From Roseburia porci (lineage in GTDB: Bacteria > Bacillota > Clostridia > Lachnospirales > Lachnospiraceae), in assembly GCF_009695765.1 (NCBI RefSeq), contig NZ_VUNI01000026.1:1-38202 (forward strand): a stretch of 38,202 nucleotides of DNA. The letters run 5' to 3'. The position numbers were made by a program, and so were the translations under genes. Below, piece by piece: positions 31,781-38,202 of this stretch. Within the stretch, counting starts at the first letter, position 1, and every line of letters starts with the position of its first letter. The notes beneath the pieces were generated by a model. The model did not search any database and had not been told where the DNA came from. It saw only the letters and a program-made list of their open reading frames with translations.

Positions 31781-33212
31781 GATCTGCGACCTTTCCAAGA
31801 TAATAAAATCCCTTACATTCTTCAAGCGTAACCTGATAAATATTTCCGATCATATCCTCTGTTCCCGGGAAATGTACAACCGAATTATTTTCCAGACGTC
31901 CTGTGATAAGTGAACTGTCGTGTTCATTTACCTCTTCTGCAAGTACCGGAACCGTTTTTCCTTCTAAGAGCTGGGATTTATGGCTTGAAATATCCTGCAC
32001 TTCTTTCAGCAGGCGGTCAAAACGGTCTTTGATCACCTCTTCCGGAATCTGATCTTCCATTGTTGCAGCAGGTGTTCCTGTTCGTTTCGAATAAATGAAG
32101 GTAAACGCACTGTCATACTGTACACGTTTTACCACATCCATAGTCTCTTCAAAATCTTCTTCCGTCTCGCCCGGGAATCCCACAATAATATCCGTTGTAA
32201 GTGCGATATCCGGAATCGCTTTACGTATCTTGTCCACTAATGTCAGATACTGTTCTTTATCGTAATGGCGGTTCATCTTTTTTAAGATTCTTGAGCTTCC
32301 GGACTGTAATGGAAGGTGCAGATGTCCGCAGACTTTATCACAGTCTTTCATCGCTTCGATCAGCTCATCAGACAGATCTTTCGGATGTGAAGTCATAAAA
32401 CGGATACGCTTTAATCCCTCTATCTTATTCACCTCGCGTAAAAGCTGTGCAAATGTAACCGGATTCTCAAGATTCTTTCCATATGAATTTACATTCTGGC
32501 CAAGGAGCATAACTTCACACACGCCATCTTGTACAAGTCCTTCGATTTCACGGATAATATCCTTCGGCTCCCTGCTTCTTTCTCTTCCGCGCACATACGG
32601 AACGATACAGTAACTGCAGAAATTATTGCAGCCAAACATGATATTTACTCCGGATTTGAAAGAGAATTTACGTTTTACCGGGAGATCCTCAACAATTTTA
32701 TCTGTGTCTTTCCATACATCAATGATCTGTGAGTCTGACTCCAGGCACCGGCACACAAGTTCTGCAAATTTATAGATATTATGCGTTCCAAATACCAGAT
32801 TTACAAAACGATAACTTTTACGGATTTTCTCAACAACTGTAGGTTCCTGCATCATGCAGCCACACAATGCAATCACCATATCCGGATTTTTCTTTTTATA
32901 ATTGGACAGATAACCAAGTCTTCCATATACCTTGTTGTTGGCATTCTCTCTGACCGTGCAGGTATTGTAGATCACAAAATCTGCATGTTCGTCTTCTGCT
33001 TCTGTATAACCAATTGTTTCAAGTATGCCAACAAGCTTTTCCGAATCCCTTGCATTCATCTGGCAGCCGAACGTATTTACGCAGAAAGTCAAAGGTCTTC
33101 CTTTCTCTTTTGCCTTTGCAGCAACATATGCCTTTGCCTTCTCCATATATTCATACTGGAGTTTTGCCTCTTCTTCACTTGTTGTATGATTTAATGTTTC
33201 TAAACCTCTCAT
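31773..33212 (-). CDS. miaB: tRNA-2-methylthio-N6-dimethylallyladenosine synthase MiaB
   Basis: MiaB adds a methylthio group to i6A37 of tRNAs reading UNN codons. The 479 residues have a Lys/Glu-rich extension (about 1-40), then the N-terminal cluster cysteines C50 (NTFGCQMNARDSE), C85 and C119, the radical SAM motif C195-x3-C199-x2-C202 (FGCNNFCSYC), HLPLQSGSSRILKKMNRHY near 299-317, and a TRAM domain at the end. The QMN and MNR signatures separate it from RimO. A GAGAGGA site lies 5 bases from the ATG. It follows proA by 16 bases. MutS/MutL, often downstream in Firmicutes, are absent here. Confidence 0.96.
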   Translation of the reverse strand: MRGLETLNHTTSEEEAKLQYEYMEKAKAYVAAKAKEKGRPLTFCVNTFGCQMNARDSEKLVGILETIGYTEAEDEHADFVIYNTCTVRENANNKVYGRLGYLSNYKKKNPDMVIALCGCMMQEPTVVEKIRKSYRFVNLVFGTHNIYKFAELVCRCLESDSQIIDVWKDTDKIVEDLPVKRKFSFKSGVNIMFGCNNFCSYCIVPYVRGRERSREPKDIIREIEGLVQDGVCEVMLLGQNVNSYGKNLENPVTFAQLLREVNKIEGLKRIRFMTSHPKDLSDELIEAMKDCDKVCGHLHLPLQSGSSRILKKMNRHYDKEQYLTLVDKIRKAIPDIALTTDIIVGFPGETEEDFEETMDVVKRVQYDSAFTFIYSKRTGTPAATMEDQIPEEVIKDRFDRLLKEVQDISSHKSQLLEGKTVPVLAEEVNEHDSSLITGRLENNSVVHFPGTEDMIGNIYQVTLEECKGFYYLGKVADHA

Positions 33213-33228
33213 ATAATCCTCTCAAATT

Positions 33229-34488
33229 TTACTTTCTTATCTGACCGTTACCATAGATAATATATTTGGTACTTGTCAATGCGTCAAGTCCCATCGGACC
33301 TCTTGCATGAAGTTTTTGTGTGCTGATTCCGATTTCAGCTCCAAATCCAAATTCATTTCCATCTGTAAATCTGGTAGACGCGTTCACATATACACAGGCG
33401 GCATCCACTTCATTCAGGAATTTCTGTGCTTCATCATAATCCTTTGTAATAATCGCCTCTGAATGTCCGGTATTGTAACGGTTAATATGTCCGATTGCCT
33501 CATCAATGGAATCCACAATCTTAACAGACATAATGTAATCTAAATATTCTTTTCCCCAATCTTCCTCTGTTGCCGGTTTTACCAGTTCTTTTGCCGCTCC
33601 CAGATACTGTAGTGCACGTTCATCTCCACGGAGCTCTACATTACTTTCTTTTAATTTTGTATACAGTTTTGGAAGAAATTCTGCTGCAATTGCCGAGTGA
33701 ACGATCAGAGATTCTGCTGCATTGCATACACCGATTCTCTGAGTCTTTGCATTGTTGATAATATTGATTGCCATATCAAAATCTGCTGTTTCATCCACAT
33801 AGATATGACAGTTACCGGTTCCTGTCTCGATAACCGGAATAGTTGCCTGATTGACAACAGCCTGGATCAGGCCTTTTCCGCCTCTTGGAATTAAAACATC
33901 CACATAGCGGTTCATCTTCATAAATTCTGCTGCAGTCTCTCTGGAAGTATCCTCGATCAGGCTCAAAGCAGTCTCCGGAACACCTTCCATTGTCAGAGCA
34001 GCTTTTAAGGCTTTGACAATCGCAATATTCGAATGGATTGCGTCACTTCCACCCTTTAGGATCACGCAGTTTCCTGTTTTAAAACATAAGCCAAACGCAT
34101 CCGAGGTCACATTTGGACGTGCTTCGAAAATAATTCCGATCACACCAATCGGAACTCTTCTTTTCCCAATGATCAGACCGTTTGGACGTTTTTTCATGGA
34201 TAATACTTCTCCGATCGGATCATCCAGCGCCGCCACCTGCTTTAACCCGTCAGCCATAGACTGGATCCGGTCATGATTCAGTGTAAGACGATCTAAAAGT
34301 CCCTCCGGCATCTGGTTCTTTTTTCCATTTTCAACATCGATTGCATTGGCTTCAAGTATCTCTTTTTCCTGCTTTAACAGCATATCTGCAGCACTTATTA
34401 ATACCCGGTTCTTGCTGTCGCATCCAAGCATTCCAATCTGATTTTTCACTTCACATGCATTCTTACACAATTCTTCCAGATTCACCAT
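33229..34488 (-). CDS. proA: Glutamate-5-semialdehyde dehydrogenase (gamma-glutamyl phosphate reductase)
   Basis: ProA reduces gamma-glutamyl phosphate with NADPH to glutamate semialdehyde in proline synthesis. The 419 residues carry [20 protein letters not shown] near 112-131, [13 protein letters not shown] near 138-150, [11 protein letters not shown] near 198-208 and [13 protein letters not shown] near 221-233 with the catalytic Cys. The N-terminal start at 34488 has GGAAGG upstream and lies 26 bases inside the previous gene. It works with proB, separated from it here by two short genes. The same operon continues to miaB and ruvAB. Confidence 0.96.
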   Translation of the reverse strand: MVNLEELCKNACEVKNQIGMLGCDSKNRVLISAADMLLKQEKEILEANAIDVENGKKNQMPEGLLDRLTLNHDRIQSMADGLKQVAALDDPIGEVLSMKKRPNGLIIGKRRVPIGVIGIIFEARPNVTSDAFGLCFKTGNCVILKGGSDAIHSNIAIVKALKAALTMEGVPETALSLIEDTSRETAAEFMKMNRYVDVLIPRGGKGLIQAVVNQATIPVIETGTGNCHIYVDETADFDMAINIINNAKTQRIGVCNAAESLIVHSAIAAEFLPKLYTKLKESNVELRGDERALQYLGAAKELVKPATEEDWGKEYLDYIMSVKIVDSIDEAIGHINRYNTGHSEAIITKDYDEAQKFLNEVDAACVYVNASTRFTDGNEFGFGAEIGISTQKLHARGPMGLDALTSTKYIIYGNGQIRK

Positions 34489-35086
34489 TGCACTCTACCT
34501 TCCTTTTCTCCGTAATCACGATATCCATTTTTCTGTCAAACCTATCACTTTTCCATGTATCGTTCTCTAACTGCATCTCATATGAGGCGCCGATCAGATA
34601 AATCTTTCCGGGATAATGATTCAGATATCTGTCATAATATCCTTTTCCATATCCGATCCTTTCTCCCGAAATGGAAAAAGCCACTCCCGGCACAACCATC
34701 ACGGCCTCCGGCACTGGCTTATATGCAGGACAGCTTTTTACCGGTTCCATGATATGAAAACTTCCCATTTCAAGTTCTGCTTTACCATTCACCTGATAAA
34801 ACTCCATATTCGTTCCGCGTACTCTTGGTAAAAAAACTTTCTTTCCGTCTTCCCATGCCTTTTCCATCAGCCACTCCAAAGATACTTCATTGTTCACAGA
34901 CACATATAATAACAGATTTTCTGTTTTCTGATACCAGGATTCTTTTTCAATTGTCTCACAGATCATCCGGCTGCAAATCCTGCACTGTTCTGCCGTCAGC
35001 CGGCTTCTTTCCCTCTTTTTGCTTTGCCGGATCTGCGCTTTCTCATTATCCGTGCTTTCACTATGAATTTCTTTTTTTCTTTCCAT
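34463..35086 (-). CDS. 5-formyltetrahydrofolate cyclo-ligase
   Basis: This enzyme converts 5-formyl-THF with ATP to 5,10-methenyl-THF, recovering an inactive folate store. The 207 residues show [13 protein letters not shown] near 20-32, YVSVNNEV near 63-70, [13 protein letters not shown] near 90, and the diagnostic [15 protein letters not shown] near 149-163 near the active site. The ATG at 35086 is the last usable start and lacks a ribosome site, so translation is probably coupled to the DUF896 gene, whose end it overlaps by 26 bases. It also overlaps proA by 26 bases. Confidence 0.9.
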   Translation of the reverse strand: MERKKEIHSESTDNEKAQIRQSKKRERSRLTAEQCRICSRMICETIEKESWYQKTENLLLYVSVNNEVSLEWLMEKAWEDGKKVFLPRVRGTNMEFYQVNGKAELEMGSFHIMEPVKSCPAYKPVPEAVMVVPGVAFSISGERIGYGKGYYDRYLNHYPGKIYLIGASYEMQLENDTWKSDRFDRKMDIVITEKRKVECNGESGRIV

Positions 35087-35285
35087 ATTTTTCGCCAAGA
35101 TTTTCAATTGTTCCGTCTTCGTTCACCATATCTATATTGTTTAACTGGCTTACTAAATTTCCACGCACACTTGCAATAAATTCCTTGCGCAAAAGATCCT
35201 GCTCTTTTTTCTCTTCGTTTGTCAGTCCTTCTGCCTTAGACTTTTTGTATAATTCATTAATTCGATCAATCTTCTCTTTTGTCAT
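35061..35285 (-). CDS. DUF896 (YnzC/YozC-like) small protein
   Basis: A 74-residue member of the DUF896 family. The N-terminal two helices MTKEKIDRINELYKKSKAEGLTNEE are split here by about residue 20; this helical hairpin and QDLLRKEFIASVRGNL near 28-43 are the family pattern. The C-terminal end is basic (KYGKKKRNS). In Bacillus the YnzC homologue sits in an SOS-regulated operon, but no LexA-like box is seen here. It lies four bases after proB. Role unknown. Confidence 0.85.
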   Translation of the reverse strand: MTKEKIDRINELYKKSKAEGLTNEEKKEQDLLRKEFIASVRGNLVSQLNNIDMVNEDGTIENLGEKYGKKKRNS

Positions 35286-35289
35286 TCTT

Positions 35290-36138
35290 CTATCCTATAC
35301 TTTCCATAATAAAATCCGCCAGTCTGAAATTCGGATTACTGTTTGCATGAAACAGTGTTCCCGTATAATCTTCTCCTTCAAAAATCTGGTGGAGAACACT
35401 CACATCATTTCCGTTTGCAATGATCATATCGGCTCCGGAAAATGTTGCAATCTTCGCTGCGGTCAGTTTTGTAGCCATTCCCCCAGTACCAACATTACTT
35501 CCTGTGCTTCCCTTTGCCATCTCATATATCTTCTCATCAAGTGTCGACACCTCACGGATCAGCTGTGCTTTCGGATTCTTATGTGGATCATCTGTATAAA
35601 GGCCGTCAATATCCGAAAGAAGAATCAGCATATCTGCGCCGATCAAAGATGCAACAAGTGCTGAAAGCGTATCATTATCACCAAACTGCATCTCGTATGT
35701 ACTAACCGTATCATTTTCATTTACAATTGGAATTACGCCAAGATGAAACAATTCATCAAATGTATTTTTGGCATTGTTCCGTGAAACAGGATTGATCATC
35801 GTGTTTTTTGTGATCAGCACCTGACCTGCCGCATGATTATATTCTCCGAACAGTTTCTGATATGTCATCATAAGCTTCGCCTGCCCAACTGCTGCACAGG
35901 CCTGCTTGGTAGAAATGTCTGATGGTCTTTCTTTCATGCCGATCGATTGTCTACCAACCGCGATTGCTCCAGAACTTACCAGGCAGACATCCATTCCCTG
36001 GTTCTGAAGATCACAAAGTTCTCTGACCATTTTTTCCATCTTTGTAAAATTCAATCCACCTGTCTGTTCATGTGTCAAAGATGAAGAACCTATCTTAATT
36101 ACAATCCTTCTGCAGCGTTTTGACGTATTCTCGCTCAT
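35290..36138 (-). CDS. proB: Glutamate 5-kinase (short form without PUA domain)
   Basis: ProB phosphorylates glutamate to gamma-glutamyl phosphate, the proline-sensitive first step of proline synthesis. The 282 residues comprise only the amino-acid kinase domain: RIVIKIGSSSLT near 11-22, VSSGAIAVGRQ near 53-63, IPIVNENDTVST near 137-148, FGDNDTLSALVASL near 153-166, and GTGGMATKLTAAK near 217-229. The C-terminal PUA domain of E. coli ProB (367 residues) is absent, as in several Firmicutes. The GAGG site is 8 bases before ATG. A clear sigma-A promoter with a palindrome at its -10 starts the operon. Confidence 0.96.
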   Translation of the reverse strand: MSENTSKRCRRIVIKIGSSSLTHEQTGGLNFTKMEKMVRELCDLQNQGMDVCLVSSGAIAVGRQSIGMKERPSDISTKQACAAVGQAKLMMTYQKLFGEYNHAAGQVLITKNTMINPVSRNNAKNTFDELFHLGVIPIVNENDTVSTYEMQFGDNDTLSALVASLIGADMLILLSDIDGLYTDDPHKNPKAQLIREVSTLDEKIYEMAKGSTGSNVGTGGMATKLTAAKIATFSGADMIIANGNDVSVLHQIFEGEDYTGTLFHANSNPNFRLADFIMESIG

Positions 36139-36182
36139 TTTTCCATCCTCTAAGTTTATTCAATTCAAATTCATGTCACTCG

Positions 36183-36198
36183 TTTCATTATAATGAAA
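36183..36198. promoter_or_regulatory. 16 bp palindrome covering the proB -10 box
   Basis: TTTCATTATAATGAAA is perfectly self-complementary and includes the TATAAT of the proB promoter. CATGAA and TTCATG half-sites lie close by on both sides (36170-36175 and 36200-36205). A dimeric repressor could bind here, but an AT-rich -10 can also produce such symmetry by chance. Confidence 0.4.
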
Positions 36199-36215
36199 AC
36201 ATGAAGGAAAGGCAA
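36187..36215 (-). promoter_or_regulatory. Sigma-A promoter of the proB operon
   Basis: Minus-strand TTGCCT at 36215-36210 and a perfect TATAAT at 36192-36187 with a 17 bp spacer. The leader to proB is about 40 bases. The -35 box lies 10 bases past the end of the EAL gene. Confidence 0.75.
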
Positions 36216-36224
36216 GATTAGGTT

Positions 36225-37907
36225 TTATTCTACAAATCTTTTTTCAAATTCCTGTACAGAATATGGCTTTCCAAACAGATATCCCTGTATATAATCAGCC
36301 CCCAGATTTCTAAGATCCATAAGTTCCTCAGATTTTTCAATTCCTTCAATGCAGATTGTCAGATTCAGACTGTGTGCCATATCGATAATCTGGTTCATCA
36401 GTTTATGCTCATACTGATTCTGAATCGCTTTCATGGTAAATGAACGGTCTATTTTAATATAATCCGGGCGAAGATCTCCAAGACAGTGCAGATTGGAGTA
36501 ACCGGTACCAAAATCATCCAGTACAACCTGAATTCCATTATTTTTCAGTCCATTCCATAATTTCTGAAAATGTGGTCCGGAATCCAGATATCCACTCTCC
36601 GTTACCTCAATTCCAACGCTCGATGGTTTAATTCCATACATTCTGACGGTATCAAGGATTTCATCTAATGCATTGCTCTTTATCACCTGTACATAGGAAA
36701 GATTGACATTGATCCGAAAATCAGGAATTGCCTTCTGCCACTTTTTACATGTTGCAACAGCCTCTCTGAGAATCCATTTTCCAGCCGGAATAATCAGCCC
36801 TGTCTGCTCTAAAATCGGAATAAATTCTACCGGTGAAATCGGCTCCATTTTGCCGTCCTCATCCTCCGATGGCATTGAAAACCGCATCAGAGCCTCTGCT
36901 CCAACAAGCCGGTATGTCTTTGCGTCTACAATTGGCTGGAAATATATTTCAAAGCCCTGAAAGTCATGATTGACTGCATGATGAAGATTTCGCGTAATCA
37001 GTCTTTTCCGACGGAATCTGTCATATGTTTCCTGTTCAAAAATATAATAACTGTTTCTCCCCAGATTTTTTGCTTCATTCAATGTAAACTCGCTTAATTT
37101 CAGTGTTGCATCATATCCGCCATACAAACCTTCCGTATCTAAAATACCGGCTGAAATTGTAAAAACAGCCTGATATTTATTTTGCTCAATAAAACGGTCA
37201 ATACTTCTTCGGATCTGCTTATATAAAACGACCGCATCACTTGTCTTAGCCCCAGAGAAATCAACAATCATAAATTCATCAGCCACAATTCGAAACAACC
37301 GCTGTTCTTCCCCCAGATTGTTCTGAATGCATTCTGCGACCTGGCGCAAAACAAAATCTCCATATTTCATTCCCAGATTACCATTGATATCCCCCAGATT
37401 ATCAATGCCAATTCTCATAAAATATCCTTCTGGAAAATTATCATCATAATCTCTGATCATATCATAAAAACTGGATTCTCCTAAAAGCCCACTGATATTA
37501 TCCGCTTTCTGCCGTTCACCGATCTCATTGATACATCCGATCAAAAAATGCGGATTTCCATTTTCGTCATCGAGCACCCGTCCTCTGCAGTTGATCCAGA
37601 TCGACTGGTGTTTCCTGTCCAGCCACCGGTAATACAGATCATGGAATTTCTTCTTTCCACTTTTTATTTCATTAATTTCTTTTATCAGCATCTCAATATC
37701 ATTTGCATCTACAAATTGTCTGTGTTTCGCAGCTGCATCTTCAAAAGAATCACCCGGAAGACAAAACCGCTCTGTCGCATGCTCTGAAATACGATAATAG
37801 TCATTCTGCAGATCATATACATATAAATAATCATCCATACACGGATTATATAGCTGAATCATTTTTTCAAATTGTTCTTTTGAAATCTCCGAATACGCAT
37901 CCTGCAT
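36225..37907 (-). CDS. PAS-GGDEF-EAL protein, predicted c-di-GMP phosphodiesterase
   Basis: A cytosolic signalling protein with no membrane segment. The start at 37907 is set by GGAGGGGAG 8 bases upstream; the longer open frame lacks this. The 560 residues contain a PAS domain (about 15-130, ending IGCINEIGERQ), a GGDEF-like domain (about 140-290) in which the signature is VADEF, so cyclase activity is unlikely, and an EAL domain (about 310-555). The EAL domain keeps GAEALMRF, NVNLSYVQV, EVTESG, LDDFGTGYSN, DYIKIDRSF, EGIE and QGYLFGKP, the usual metal-binding and catalytic set. It thus probably degrades c-di-GMP in response to a PAS signal. A consensus-like promoter precedes it. Confidence 0.92.
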   Translation of the reverse strand: MQDAYSEISKEQFEKMIQLYNPCMDDYLYVYDLQNDYYRISEHATERFCLPGDSFEDAAAKHRQFVDANDIEMLIKEINEIKSGKKKFHDLYYRWLDRKHQSIWINCRGRVLDDENGNPHFLIGCINEIGERQKADNISGLLGESSFYDMIRDYDDNFPEGYFMRIGIDNLGDINGNLGMKYGDFVLRQVAECIQNNLGEEQRLFRIVADEFMIVDFSGAKTSDAVVLYKQIRRSIDRFIEQNKYQAVFTISAGILDTEGLYGGYDATLKLSEFTLNEAKNLGRNSYYIFEQETYDRFRRKRLITRNLHHAVNHDFQGFEIYFQPIVDAKTYRLVGAEALMRFSMPSEDEDGKMEPISPVEFIPILEQTGLIIPAGKWILREAVATCKKWQKAIPDFRINVNLSYVQVIKSNALDEILDTVRMYGIKPSSVGIEVTESGYLDSGPHFQKLWNGLKNNGIQVVLDDFGTGYSNLHCLGDLRPDYIKIDRSFTMKAIQNQYEHKLMNQIIDMAHSLNLTICIEGIEKSEELMDLRNLGADYIQGYLFGKPYSVQEFEKRFVE

Positions 37908-37956
37908 GATTGCTCCCCTCCAATTTCTGTTATTCACCTTCAGTATCTTTATTATG

Positions 37957-37985
37957 ATAGTACTTCTCTCACTCTTCAAAGTCAA
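37957..37985 (-). promoter_or_regulatory. Sigma-A promoter of the EAL gene
   Basis: Minus-strand TTGACT at 37985-37980 and TACTAT at 37962-37957 with a 17 bp spacer; the leader is about 43 bases. The 90 bases from 37986 to the terminal repeat show no gene and no other clear signal. Confidence 0.65.
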
Positions 37986-38075
37986 CAATCTGTTCCATAC
38001 AACTTTTCTCTTTTGAATATAGATATTTCCTTATCATTGTGATATGGTATGAAGTAAGAGAAACACTATACGGTT

Positions 38076-38202
38076 GGTAGTGTCAAATAAGATATGAAAA
38101 AACTGAGTTAAAAAATTAGGCTCAGATGAACCTTGAAAATTGTAGATATTAGAGGTTGTGGCAGACGTCCGCCACCCTTGACAGCACGAAAAAGAACTGC
38201 TG
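38076..38202. repeat. Terminal inverted repeat, right copy (edge of a repeated element)
   Basis: Exact reverse complement of 1-127; the flanking base 38075 differs, so identity ends at GGTAGTGTCAAATAAG. The near-palindrome is at 38158-38175. The copies point outward from the unique region in opposite senses, consistent with two copies of one element flanking this segment or with one repeat node in an assembly graph. Confidence 0.85.

Noticed and set aside
34825-35664. 279-codon plus-strand open frame
   Set aside because: It is antisense to the cyclo-ligase, DUF896 and proB genes, which have clear family motifs. Its composition (Ser/Phe/Cys-rich) is that of a shadow frame, with no ribosome site.
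1-38202. The whole window as a composite transposon or genomic island
   Set aside because: The interior is conserved housekeeping content with uniform style. The end repeats are better explained by assembly breaks at a shared element.
1-38202. CRISPR arrays, tRNAs, rRNAs, riboswitches
   Set aside because: Scanning by eye found no regular repeat-spacer pattern, no cloverleaf with CCA-type end, and no long structured leader. Small structured RNAs could be missed without covariance models.

Overview
The window is a 38.2 kb chromosomal contig from a low-to-mid GC, spore-forming Clostridia, most likely a Lachnospiraceae-type gut anaerobe (inferred from gene order and protein style; no 16S is present). 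Supporting signs are an alpha/beta SASP, YlbJ, a GerW/YtfJ-YtfI pair, RecU with RuvAB, strong AGGAGG ribosome sites and sigma-A promoters with 16-17 bp spacers. Most genes lie on the minus strand in long, tightly packed operons. No rRNA, tRNA, CRISPR array, prophage or intact transposase is visible, and no gene-free stretch exceeds 300 bases.

Layout. 1-127 and 38076-38202 are the same 127 bp sequence in inverted orientation: the edge of a repeated element at both contig ends. 0.13-7.0 kb (minus): pepD, rsuA, a YgiQ radical-SAM gene, an RluA-type pseudouridine synthase and recU, then hisZ with its own promoter and a possible operator. 7.1-8.0 kb (plus): ylbJ. 8.0-12.0 kb (minus): rimO, pgsA, pncC, rsmD, coaD and a coiled-coil gene. 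12.1-14.2 kb (minus): yicC, remA, gmk, rpoZ, ending in a strong hairpin. 14.3-16.4 kb (plus): rqcH and a SASP gene. 16.5-20.6 kb (minus): yloU (Asp23), fakA, recG; rpmB diverges from them on the plus strand. 21.1-23.5 kb (minus): a NUDIX gene, a small unknown gene, DUF2953/ytfI, gerW and a 45-residue membrane peptide. 23.6-29.2 kb (minus): zapA, a U32/RlhA-like gene, a SEDS polymerase and a class B PBP. 29.2-36.1 kb (minus): proB, a DUF896 gene, a 5-formyl-THF cyclo-ligase, proA, miaB, a NusG-II protein, a Gx transporter, ruvA, ruvB. 36.2-37.9 kb (minus): a PAS-GGDEF-EAL c-di-GMP enzyme.

How it fits together. Much of the window serves ribosome and tRNA maturation (RsuA, RluA-type, RsmD, RimO, MiaB, RlhA-like U32, YicC, RqcH), DNA repair by branch migration (RecU, RuvAB, RecG), envelope and division (PgsA, SEDS-PBP, ZapA), and sporulation (YlbJ, SASP, GerW, YtfI). 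Several blocks keep gene neighbourhoods known from Bacillus (yloA/yloC-ylzA-gmk-rpoZ, rpmB/yloU-yloV-recG, ylbH-I-J, ytfI-ytfJ, pgsA-cinA).

I see no clear new defence or biosynthetic system. The most interesting leads are the NusG-II/Gx-transporter pair that resembles EetA/EetB of flavin-based extracellular electron transfer, a 45-codon membrane peptide overlapping the rpmB terminator, out-of-frame overlap of the SEDS and PBP genes, palindromes at the hisZ, SASP and proB promoters, and the exact 127 bp terminal repeats.
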